Assembly (NCBI GenBank): GCA_035544495.1
Contig: DATKEU010000289.1
Location: forward strand, 1 to 12,469
Direction of reading: 5' to 3'
Source: DATKEU01 sp035544495
GTDB taxonomy: Bacteria > Myxococcota_A > Polyangia > Fen-1088
Length of the DNA stretch: 12,469 nucleotides
The number at the start of each line of letters is the position of its first letter. Position 1 is the stretch's first letter. The translations under genes were made by a program, and so were the position numbers. The notes beneath the pieces were generated by a model. It made no database searches, was not told the origin of the DNA, and saw only the letters and a program-made list of their open reading frames with translations. Shown here piece after piece: positions 5,990 to 12,469 of this stretch.

Positions 5990-6772
5990 ATGATGCAATT
6001 CCAACCGCTCGACACTCGTAGACTCTACCGACAGATCGCAGACCAGATTCGTGACCTCCTGGCGTCAGGTCGTTACCCGCTGGGATCGCGCTTGCCGCCC
6101 GAGCGCGATCTGGCTGCCCAGCTGCACGTGTCGCGGACCTCCGTGCGCGAGGCGATCATCGCGCTCGAGCTGGCGGGGCTGATCGAGGTGCGCGTCGGCT
6201 CGGGCATCTACGTCTCGCGCATTCCCGACGCGCGCCAGCTGCTGTTCGAGGCCGGCGCGCCCGCGACGGGACCGCTGGAGATCCTGAAGGCGCAGCGGAT
6301 GCTGGAGAGCGAGGTGGCCGCCGAGGCCGCCGCCAGCGTCGACGAGGCGTCGCTGGGCGCCCTGACCGAGGCGGTGGAGGGCATGGAGCGCACGCGCGTC
6401 GGCTCGCGCGCCCACGCCGAGGCGGACCGTCTGTTTCACGTCCGCATCGCCACCGCGACCCACAACGGCGCGTTGATTCAGATGGTGCGGCGGTTCTGGG
6501 ATTTGCGGTCGGGGCCGCTGTGGCGAAAGCTGGAGCGCCGCTTTCAATCGAACGCCCTGCGCGCGTCGGTGCTGGCCGATCACCGCGAGATCCTGCAAGC
6601 GCTGCGCGCTCACGCCGTCACCGATGCCCGCCAGGTGATGAGCCGGCACATCGAGAGCATGGAGCGTGAGTTCGTGGAGAGCGTGCTCAGCCCCACGCCC
6701 GAGCCGCAGATCGCCGTCGAGCGGGCGCCCGAAGCGGAAGCGGACGAGTCGGGCACGCGTGGCCGCTGCTGA
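5990..6772 (+). CDS. FadR-subfamily GntR transcriptional regulator (FCD domain)
   Basis: The 260-residue protein has an N-terminal GntR winged helix: LYRQIADQIRDLL (12-24), LPPERDLAAQLHVSRTSVREA (35-55, with the recognition helix at its end) and the wing GLIEVRVGSGIYV (63-75). Residues about 95-225 form an FCD ligand-binding domain. It keeps the metal-binding set seen in many FCD proteins: Asp146 and His150 (DRLFH), His198 (DHRE) and His220 (SRHIESM). Such proteins usually act as dimers that leave DNA when a small carboxylate binds. The gene follows the SDR gene by 33 bases, with CGAGG 7 bases before the ATG at 5990. A second ATG directly follows, so the start could be one codon later. The last 25 residues are an acidic, disordered-looking tail. 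Control of its own operon through the inverted repeat at 4901-4927 is inference. Confidence 0.9.
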   Translation: MMQFQPLDTRRLYRQIADQIRDLLASGRYPLGSRLPPERDLAAQLHVSRTSVREAIIALELAGLIEVRVGSGIYVSRIPDARQLLFEAGAPATGPLEILKAQRMLESEVAAEAAASVDEASLGALTEAVEGMERTRVGSRAHAEADRLFHVRIATATHNGALIQMVRRFWDLRSGPLWRKLERRFQSNALRASVLADHREILQALRAHAVTDARQVMSRHIESMEREFVESVLSPTPEPQIAVERAPEAEADESGTRGRC

Positions 6773-6820
6773 AGCGGGCGAGCGGGGGCGGGGCACGACG
6801 GGCTTTCACCGAGCATCGTC

Positions 6821-7426
6821 ATGGCGCAAGCGGGGAACGCCGCAATCGTCGATCCGTTGTTCAACCTGGCCTGCGCCGCCACCGGCGGCGATGCCCGCGC
6901 GATGCGGCGGTTGATCGAGGCGGTCATCCCGGGGATCCGTCCCACGCTGTTTCTCGTCCTGGGGCGATCCGACCAGGAGCTCCCGGACGTCGAACAGGAG
7001 TGCCTGATCGCCCTCCGCCAATCGCTGCGGCGGTTTCGCGGCGAATCGTCGCTGATGCAGTATGTGCGGCAGCTGGCCCTGCGACGGGCGCTGACCGCGC
7101 GGGCGCGGCGGTGGCGGCGCGCCCGGTTGGTCAGAAAGGCGCAGGAGCTGCTCGCCGGCGACGCGGAGGCGGCCAGCCTGGCCGATCCGGTCGTCGCGGG
7201 ACGGCGCGCGATCATGGTGCGCGATCTGCTGGACAAGCTGCCCGCGGAGCAGGCGCAGGCCCTGGCCCTGCGCGTGCTACAGGGCTTGAGCCCGCGGCAG
7301 ATCGCGCGCGTGACGTGCTCGTCGGTGAACACGGTTCGCAGCCGCGTCCGCCTGGCCAAGGAAAAGCTGCGTGCCCGCATCCTCACCGAGCCCGGCATCT
7401 ACGATCTGCTGACCGACGCGGGATAG
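6821..7426 (+). CDS. ECF-type RNA polymerase sigma factor
   Basis: The 201-residue protein has the two-domain size and layout of an ECF sigma factor. Residues about 25-92 resemble sigma region 2, with DVEQECLIALRQSLRRFRGES (56-76) matching the usual core-binding helix and the start of the -10 recognition segment. A basic linker (RARRWRRARLVRK, 94-106) follows. Region 4 occupies 131-187: LLDKLPAEQAQALALRVLQGLSPRQIA, then SSVNTVRSRVRLAKEKLRARI as the -35-binding helix. No FecR-like or zinc-binding anti-sigma gene is next to it. It starts 48 bases after the regulator gene and could be on the same transcript, while the envelope cluster begins 243 bases downstream, so it may direct that cluster. 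The ATG at 6821 has no strong ribosome site. Region 2 is divergent, so the exact ECF group is uncertain. Confidence 0.8.
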   Translation: MAQAGNAAIVDPLFNLACAATGGDARAMRRLIEAVIPGIRPTLFLVLGRSDQELPDVEQECLIALRQSLRRFRGESSLMQYVRQLALRRALTARARRWRRARLVRKAQELLAGDAEAASLADPVVAGRRAIMVRDLLDKLPAEQAQALALRVLQGLSPRQIARVTCSSVNTVRSRVRLAKEKLRARILTEPGIYDLLTDAG

Positions 7427-7594
7427 CGCTGGCCGGCGCCGCCGCGTTCTCCGGCGGAACCTTGATCCAGGCCATGGGCGGCAGCCAGTTCGGCCGAATC
7501 GACCCCGCGCGCTTATCCATTGCTGGCTGGTCGGGGTCCTGACAGGGCGGGCGCACGATCCGCGGGGGAAAGCTGCATCCTCTCGAGCAAGGCC

Positions 7595-7646
7595 GTCCGG
7601 TGGCTCGTCAAAAAAAATGCGACGGCCGGACAGCGCAACGGTCCGG
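7595..7646 (+). promoter_or_regulatory. Alternative hairpins upstream of the envelope cluster
   Basis: GTCCGG (7595-7600), CCGGAC (7626-7631) and GTCCGG (7641-7646) let the middle copy pair with either neighbour. The left hairpin has an A8 run (7610-7617) in its loop, and GGCCGTC (7591-7597) with GACGGCC (7621-7627) is a competing 7-bp pairing. The right hairpin ends 10 bases before the ribosome site of the first cluster gene. The rest of 7427-7669 holds a GC-rich 6-bp stem just after the sigma factor stop (7439-7457) and no convincing promoter. Confidence 0.3.
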
Positions 7647-7669
7647 AATGCGATCCAAGGAACTCGAAC

Positions 7670-8305
7670 ATGCGAAGGCCCCGCCGCCAGCGGCCACCAA
7701 GTGAACGGATGCGTCGTCTCTCCATTGCGCTGTTGTTGTCGCTGGCGCTGGGCGGACGGGCGCGCGCGGAGGGGCCGGCGGCTCCCGACGACGTCTGGCG
7801 GGTGCGATCGGTGGGGCGTCTGGCGGTCGACGCTGGTGTGCTGGTCGGGCGGCCGGCGGCCTGGGACACCGGGATGACAACCGGCGTGGGGGCGGGGCTC
7901 TCCGTCGGGCAGCGGCTGGTGTGGGGGGTGCGCGCGTCGTGGTCGACGGCGACCGAATCGTCGCTGGCGTGGGCCGTCGCGCGGCAGGATCTGCGCCTGC
8001 GCGCCGCCGCCGCGGTTCAACATGCCGCGGGTCGCGGCGCCTTCGCCCTGCGCCTCGAGGTCGGGCCGACGCTGGTTCGGGAGGACCGGGTTCGCAACCA
8101 GGGGAAGCGCGCCGGCCTGTCCGGCAGCGATCTGGAGACGATCACGTGGGCCGCGCTGCCGGCCGCCGATCTGCAGGCGGTGATCACCGTGCACGTGGCG
8201 GGGCCGTGGCTTCTGATCGTCAGCGGTGGGCCGTCGCTGACGGTTTCGGGCGGGACGGCGCACGGTGGCTGGACGGCGCAGCTCGGAACCGGGTGGCAAC
8301 CGTGA
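7670..8305 (+). CDS. Small exported protein, probable outer-membrane beta-barrel
   Basis: I recognise no named family. The 211-residue product begins with an Arg-rich stretch, then RRLSIALLLSLALGGRARA, a signal peptide with a likely cut before EGPAAPDD. The mature part alternates hydrophobic and polar residues in short Gly-rich strands, for example RLAVDAGVLVGR, GVGAGLSV, LVWGVRASWS, AFALRLEVGPTLV and WLLIVSGGPSLTV. That suggests a small barrel with about eight strands, though it lacks the usual C-terminal Phe. ATG 7670 is chosen because AAGGA lies 8 bases upstream. ATG 7709 gives a shorter and more ordinary signal peptide and is a fair alternative. It is the first gene of the cluster, and its TGA overlaps the next start by four bases (GTGA). 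A role in the envelope with the TonB-linked receptor is inferred from position only. Confidence 0.65.
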   Translation: MRRPRRQRPPSERMRRLSIALLLSLALGGRARAEGPAAPDDVWRVRSVGRLAVDAGVLVGRPAAWDTGMTTGVGAGLSVGQRLVWGVRASWSTATESSLAWAVARQDLRLRAAAAVQHAAGRGAFALRLEVGPTLVREDRVRNQGKRAGLSGSDLETITWAALPAADLQAVITVHVAGPWLLIVSGGPSLTVSGGTAHGGWTAQLGTGWQP

Positions 8306-9414
8306 GGCGGGCGGCGAGGGTGCTTGCGGTGGTCGCGGGCGTCGCGGGCGTCGCGGGTCTCGGGGCCGCGGGCTGCGGCGATCTGAAGGGGTTCGGCGGA
8401 CCGGTGCCGCCGCTGGGGACGTTCACGGTCGTCGCCGACGAGGATCCGAGCAATCCGTTGCCGGCCACCACGTCGCTGCAGGTGGCGCTGGTGTGGGGCG
8501 CGCAGTGGCTGACGGAGGCGTTCTGCATCTTGCCCGCCGAATCCGCGGACGCCGCCGCGGTGATCGCCGCCGGCTGTCGCGATCCGCTGGGCTTCGTGCC
8601 GGCGCGTGTGGCGATGACCGTGCCGATCGCGCCGGGCACGCCGGTGCAGCTGTCGCTGCAGCAGCTGCCGGCGCCGGATCTGCTGATCGGGCCCATCACG
8701 GGCCGCGTCGCCTACGGCAGCATGGTGGTCTACGACGATCGCGACGGCAACGGCCTGGAGCTGGCGCAACCGCACCGCCTGGCTTCCGGCGGGCGCGGGC
8801 CGCAGGCAGACGACACCGTCGATTCGAACGACGTCATCTACGGCGCCAGCTTCATCACCATGACGGCACCCGACCAGCGCGTCGCCTATCTGGAGGGCAC
8901 CTTCGACGAGAACGGCGCGTTCTATCCGCGCGCCGGGTGCGGCCCGCCGTCGCCGGGGTTTTCGGTCCTGAGCGCGGGCGGCTTCACCGCCGCGGCGGCG
9001 CTGGCGGCCACCGTGGCCAAGACGCTGCCACAGGAGGATCCCACCACCTGCTCGACGGTGGCGCCCGCCGCCGCCGTCATCAACGTCGCGCTCGACACCG
9101 CGCCCGCCGCCATGGCCGCCGCGCGCGAAGTGGGCTGCGTCGAGCGCACCGACGACAGCAGCATCCGCTATCGCGAGCCGCCGGCGAACGAGCCCGATTT
9201 CACTGATCGCATCAAGGCCTGCGCGCACCTGCCGACCTTCGACACCGGATCGCCGTCCAGCCTGATCCAGCTGGTGGTCTCGGGCCGGTCGACCGACCGC
9301 TGCGTCGGGCTCACGCACTACACGCTGCGCGGCTGCCGCGAGAACGTGTCCTGTTCGGTGCCGGACTGGGACTTCACCGCGAATCCGCCCGCCTGGTGGC
9401 CGTGCCCGCAGTGA
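8302..9414 (+). CDS. Lipoprotein of unknown function in the TonB-linked cluster
   Basis: The family is not recognised. The 370-residue product starts with VRRAARVLAVV, a hydrophobic core and GLGAAGC, a lipoprotein signal peptide with Cys at about residue 25, so it is likely lipid-anchored. The mature protein has at least nine further Cys spread along its length, including a pair of close spacing near the C-terminus (RGCRENVSCS), which suggests disulphides in an exported protein. YDDRDGNGLEL (about residues 145-155) resembles an Asp-rich calcium-binding loop, but only one such loop is seen. It ends in AWWPCPQ. The GTG at 8302 overlaps the preceding TGA as GTGA, pointing to translational coupling; a GTG at 8293 is also in frame. 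It may act as the surface partner of the receptor downstream, similar in position to lipoproteins of other TonB-dependent uptake systems, but there is no sequence similarity I can claim. Confidence 0.75.
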   Translation: MRRAARVLAVVAGVAGVAGLGAAGCGDLKGFGGPVPPLGTFTVVADEDPSNPLPATTSLQVALVWGAQWLTEAFCILPAESADAAAVIAAGCRDPLGFVPARVAMTVPIAPGTPVQLSLQQLPAPDLLIGPITGRVAYGSMVVYDDRDGNGLELAQPHRLASGGRGPQADDTVDSNDVIYGASFITMTAPDQRVAYLEGTFDENGAFYPRAGCGPPSPGFSVLSAGGFTAAAALAATVAKTLPQEDPTTCSTVAPAAAVINVALDTAPAAMAAAREVGCVERTDDSSIRYREPPANEPDFTDRIKACAHLPTFDTGSPSSLIQLVVSGRSTDRCVGLTHYTLRGCRENVSCSVPDWDFTANPPAWWPCPQ

Positions 9415-10178
9415 TCGGCGGGCGCGGCGGCGGCTGCGCGCTGGCGCTGGTTCTGCTGGTCGCGGGTCCGGCCGCGGCCGCGCCCGCGCAGCAGCCGGCG
9501 CCCGCGCTGGCGCCGCCCGTGCCGCTGGTGGCGCCAGCGGACGACGAGGGGCCGCCGCGCCTGTCGCTGCCGACCGAGGCCGACCGCGACGCCTGGAAGC
9601 GCAGCGGTTTTCGCCTGGGCCTGGGCCTGACGTACGGGCGGCTGGTCGGCCTGGGCGGCGCGCCGAGCGGGCGGCTGCTGGGACCGACGATTCGCCTCGG
9701 ATTTCGTCTGGACGCCGACTGGTCGATCATGGCATCGCTCCAGTACGCCAGCGCCTCGGCCAGCGGCGGGCTGTCGGGGTTGCGCTTCGCCGGCACGATC
9801 GATCCGACGTGGCACGTCGGGCGGCACCTGTCGCTGGCGGTCGGCTTCGGCTTCGGCGGCATCGTCGAGGGGTCGACGGGCCGGCCAGAGATTGACCCCC
9901 AGCCGAGCACGCTGGGGAGCTCGTACACGTTTCCCAGTGCCAATCCGCCGCTGCCGAGCTGCAGCGGCGTGGGCGCGACGGGACTCTTGCGCGCCGAGTG
10001 GGCGTTCGTCCTCGGCCCGCGCGCGCTGACCAGCCTCTCGCTCGAAGGCCTGGGGCAGTGGACCGGCTGCGTGGCCGACACCGGCGTCGTCGAACCGGAC
10101 ACCGGGCAGGCGATCGTCCGCCGCCAGTGGTGGCCGCACGTCGGAGTGACGGGAACATGGGGCGTGATGTGGCGCTGA
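9411..10178 (+). CDS. Exported protein, probable outer-membrane beta-barrel
   Basis: No named family is recognised. The 255-residue product starts with a signal peptide (hydrophobic GCALALVLLVAGPAAAA, probable cut before the PAQQPAP stretch) and a Pro/Ala-rich segment to about residue 45. After that come Gly-rich amphipathic strands: FRLGLGLTYGRLVGLGG, PTIRLGFRLDADWSIMASLQYAS, LRFAGTIDPTW, RHLSLAVGFGFGGIVEG and a final VGVTGTWGVMWR. The pattern fits a barrel of eight to ten strands. Two Cys far apart (CSG and WTGCVAD) may form a loop disulphide. The GTG at 9411 forms GTGA with the preceding stop, repeating the junction of the previous pair; GTG 9396 and GTG 9402 are upstream alternatives. The 3' end overlaps the receptor start by 22 bases. 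Its link with the receptor is inferred from operon structure. Confidence 0.7.
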   Translation: MIGGRGGGCALALVLLVAGPAAAAPAQQPAPALAPPVPLVAPADDEGPPRLSLPTEADRDAWKRSGFRLGLGLTYGRLVGLGGAPSGRLLGPTIRLGFRLDADWSIMASLQYASASASGGLSGLRFAGTIDPTWHVGRHLSLAVGFGFGGIVEGSTGRPEIDPQPSTLGSSYTFPSANPPLPSCSGVGATGLLRAEWAFVLGPRALTSLSLEGLGQWTGCVADTGVVEPDTGQAIVRRQWWPHVGVTGTWGVMWR

Positions 10179-12469
10179 GAAGGGCAGCGCTGGCCATCGT
10201 CGTCGCGGTGTGCGCGCTGCCGGCGGCGGCGCGCGCGCAGATCGACGGCGGCGCGACCGATGCCGGCGCGACCGATGCCGGCGCGACCGACGCCGGGACG
10301 ACCGACGACCGCGGCGACGCAGCGGGCACCGCGCGCCCCGACGGCGGCGCCGGCGGCGGCGGCGATGGCCCCGCGTCCTTCGAGCCGCCGCGCGCGCTGA
10401 CCGACACCAAGGTGGCGGCGCCGGCGGGCGCGCCGCCGATCACCGTGCCGGTGGCGGTGACGGTCAAGCTGCTGGTCGACAGGACCGGCGCCGTCCAGAG
10501 GGTCACGCTGGTGACGCCCTCGCAGCCGCCATTCGACGACGCGGTCGTCGCGGCGGCGCGCGCCTTCCGCTTCGAGCCCGGGCGATACGGCGGCGCGCCG
10601 GTTCCGGTGGAGATCACCTTCACGCAGACGTTCCTGCCGCCGCCCCCGCCGCCCGCCGCCGCGCCGGCCGAGCTGGGCCCGCCGCGCACCGCCGTGCTGC
10701 GCGGCAAGGTGATCGAGCTCGGGACGCGCGCCCCCGTCGGCGGCGCCACGGTCAGCGCCGTGGTCGGCGATCGGACCTACGCCGCCGACGCCGACGCGCG
10801 CGGGCGGTTCCGGCTGCCGCTGCCGCCGGGGCCGGCGCGCGTCTCGGTCTACGCCGCCAGCCACAACCCGTTCCTGCAGCAGGAGACGCTGGCGCCCCAG
10901 CAGGAGCTGGCCGTCACCTACCTGGTCGAGCGCGATCGCTATGACCCGTACGAGATCGTCGTCGTCGGTGAGACCCGGCGCGAGGAGGTCTCGCGCATCA
11001 CGCTGCGGGGCGCGGAGATCCAGCAGGTGCCGGGGACGTTCGGCGATCCCTTCCGCGTGATCCAGACGCTGCCCGGCGTTTCGTCGGTGGTGTCGCTGCT
11101 GCCGTTCCCGGTCGTGCGCGGGGCCAGCCCCAGCTCGACCGGGTTCTTGCTGGACGGGACGCGCGTGCCGCTTCTGTTTCACCTGCTGTCCGGGCCCAGC
11201 GTCATCCACCCGCAGTTCATCGACGAGATCCAGTTCTTCCCCGGCGGCGCGCCCGCGCCCTACGGCGGCTACACCGGCGGCATCGTCGACGGCCGCACGG
11301 CGCGCGCCCGTCCCGACGAGCACCTGCTGGACTTCGACCTCAACCTCCTCCAGGTGGGCGGCTTCGTGCGCCAGCCGCTGCCGATAATCGGCGCCACGGT
11401 GACGGCGGCGGGACGCTATGGCTTCCCCGGCTTGCTGCTCAGCCTGGCGACGAAGCAGGTGTCGCTGTCGTACTGGGATTACCAGCTGCGCGTCGACGGA
11501 GGGAACGCGAGCAACGGCTGGACGGCGTTCTTCTTCGGCGCCTACGACGAGCTGGACACGCCGGCGCCGAACACGCCGCCCGGCACGCCCAACCCGACGC
11601 TGCAGCCGTCGCTGGAGCTGGGCTTTCACCGCGGCGATCTGCGCTGGCACGCGACGCAGGGGCGCCTGGAGGAGACCGCGCGTGTCGTCCTGGGCTACGA
11701 CCGCACGCTGAGCATGGGGACCGACTTCTCGGTGCTGATCGCCGAGCCGACGCTGGCGCTGACGTTCACGCAGGGGCCTCAGCTGAAGATCGCGGCCGGC
11801 GTCGCGGGCGCGCTTCACGACGTCACGCAGGGGGCGGGCGCCATCGCCGCCGACAACCCGTTCTCGATGATCACCTCGGCGCTGGGCAAGGCGTACCAGG
11901 GCTCGGCGTACCTGGACGTGATCTGGCGGCCGGCGCCGGCGCTGCTGATCCGACCGGGCGTGCGCGGCGACGTCTTCCAGGACGACACGGCGACGAAGTC
12001 GTCCGTCGATCCGCGCCTGACCGTGCGCTATCGGCTGTTCGATCGCGATCTGCCCGACGTGGCGCCCGGCAGCGACGACAGCGCCGTCTGGCTGAAGGGC
12101 AGCGCCGGCATCTACCACCAGCCGCCGCGCTTCGTGCTGCCGGTGCCGGGGCTGGATCTGATGCCGCTCAAGTACGGCCTTCTGCGTTCGTACCAGACCA
12201 GCCTGGGTACGGAGATCCCCCTCGCCGCCAAGTTCCAGCTCTCGGTCGAGGGGTTCTTCAACGACATGGATCCGACCATCTTCGATCTGTCGGTGAACAA
12301 CGCCACCGTCGTCAAGACCGCCAACAACGGGCTGGTGCCGATCAACATCTTCAACCCGCCGATGGACGGGCAGGAGATCGTCGATCGGCTGACGACGCCG
12401 CAGCTCGGGCGGGCGTACGGGATCGAATTCTTGCTGCGGCGGCAGTCGAAGACCGGCGTCTTCGGGTGG
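10157..12469 (+). CDS. TonB C-terminal domain fused to a TonB-dependent outer-membrane receptor, truncated by window edge
   Basis: The frame is open for 771 codons to the window end. A signal peptide ends near ARA-Q (27/28). An Asp/Ala/Gly/Thr-rich linker (29-72) follows. Residues about 95-158 match the TonB C-terminal domain: VTVKLLVDRTGAVQRVTLV, FDDAVVAAARAFRFEPG and VEITFTQTF. After a run of six Pro (161-166) comes a carboxypeptidase-regulatory-like Ig fold (177-257: LRGKVIELGTRAPVGGATV, DADARGRFRLPLPPG). PYEIVVVGE (264-272) is a good TonB box. The plug domain runs about 276-385 (RVIQTLPGVSSV, VVRGASPSSTGFLLDG, DEIQFFPGGAPAPYGG), then barrel strands to the cut end. The protein should sit in the outer membrane and take up or sense a large ligand, but the ligand is unknown. 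The ATG at 10157 has GGAG 10 bases upstream; an in-frame GTG at 10169 is possible. It overlaps the preceding gene. Confidence 0.85.
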   Translation, partial: MGRDVALRRAALAIVVAVCALPAAARAQIDGGATDAGATDAGATDAGTTDDRGDAAGTARPDGGAGGGGDGPASFEPPRALTDTKVAAPAGAPPITVPVAVTVKLLVDRTGAVQRVTLVTPSQPPFDDAVVAAARAFRFEPGRYGGAPVPVEITFTQTFLPPPPPPAAAPAELGPPRTAVLRGKVIELGTRAPVGGATVSAVVGDRTYAADADARGRFRLPLPPGPARVSVYAASHNPFLQQETLAPQQELAVTYLVERDRYDPYEIVVVGETRREEVSRITLRGAEIQQVPGTFGDPFRVIQTLPGVSSVVSLLPFPVVRGASPSSTGFLLDGTRVPLLFHLLSGPSVIHPQFIDEIQFFPGGAPAPYGGYTGGIVDGRTARARPDEHLLDFDLNLLQVGGFVRQPLPIIGATVTAAGRYGFPGLLLSLATKQVSLSYWDYQLRVDGGNASNGWTAFFFGAYDELDTPAPNTPPGTPNPTLQPSLELGFHRGDLRWHATQGRLEETARVVLGYDRTLSMGTDFSVLIAEPTLALTFTQGPQLKIAAGVAGALHDVTQGAGAIAADNPFSMITSALGKAYQGSAYLDVIWRPAPALLIRPGVRGDVFQDDTATKSSVDPRLTVRYRLFDRDLPDVAPGSDDSAVWLKGSAGIYHQPPRFVLPVPGLDLMPLKYGLLRSYQTSLGTEIPLAAKFQLSVEGFFNDMDPTIFDLSVNNATVVKTANNGLVPINIFNPPMDGQEIVDRLTTPQLGRAYGIEFLLRRQSKTGVFGW
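10250..10309 (+). repeat. 15-bp tandem repeat coding for an Ala-Thr-Asp linker
   Basis: GGCGCGACCGATGCC is repeated at 10250, 10265 and 10280 (one mismatch in the third), with a degenerate fourth unit to 10309. In the reading frame it codes for GATDA units in the linker between signal peptide and TonB domain. The near-identity suggests recent copy-number change by slippage, which would alter the linker by five residues at a time. Confidence 0.8.

Noticed and set aside
7456..7480. GGAAC at 7456 as an ECF sigma -35 box for the envelope cluster
   Set aside because: No matching -10 element (GTC or TCTGA-like) appears at 16-17 bases, so the promoter cannot be supported.
8017..9318. 433-residue open frame on the minus strand
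   Set aside because: It is antisense to the lipoprotein gene and shows only low-complexity Arg/Ala sequence.
9374..12118. 914-residue open frame on the minus strand
   Set aside because: It lies opposite the TonB-receptor fusion and its neighbour, is rich in Arg, Ala and Gly with no domain pattern, and results from GC-biased third positions of the real genes.
1..12469. CRISPR arrays, tRNA or rRNA genes, insertion sequences
   Set aside because: No regularly spaced repeats, tRNA-like cloverleaf, rRNA segments, transposase motifs or flanking inverted repeats were seen.

Overview
The window is GC-rich DNA (about 65-70% G+C) with strongly GC-biased third codon positions, which fills the opposite strand with long false ORFs. 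It looks like a myxobacterial chromosome (Myxococcota, probably Polyangia-like). The clues are secreted proteins with Ala/Gly/Asp-rich linkers behind signal peptides, GTG and TTG starts, an ECF-type sigma factor, and a TonB-dependent receptor that carries a TonB C-terminal domain of its own. The taxonomic call is inference; there is no rRNA or other marker gene.

Left part (1-3631), minus strand: a surface lipoprotein with a lectin/lyase-like domain, cut by the window edge; a spacer holding a frameshifted TPR remnant on the plus strand; an N2227-type (carnosine N-methyltransferase-like) SAM methyltransferase with an N-terminal zinc ribbon and a TTG start; an 11-bp perfect hairpin; and an SMP-30/gluconolactonase-type lipoprotein. 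The SMP-30 gene and the methyltransferase may be co-transcribed across the hairpin.

Middle part (3632-7426), plus strand: a divergent intergenic region with short repeats, then a family 2 glycosyltransferase. A second 400-bp intergenic region follows, with an inverted repeat over a candidate promoter and a series of hairpins. Next come a short-chain dehydrogenase, a FadR-type GntR regulator (probably the local regulator) and an ECF-like sigma factor.

Right part (7670-12469), plus strand: a compact cluster of four genes whose ends overlap. They encode a small exported, probably beta-barrel protein, a lipoprotein, a second beta-barrel candidate, and a TonB/TonB-dependent receptor fusion that runs off the window. 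The cluster reads as a cell-envelope module, perhaps for uptake or surface binding. The sigma factor just upstream is a candidate regulator, but no FecR-like anti-sigma factor is visible. The fusion receptor with three unclassified envelope partners is the strongest candidate for an undescribed system.
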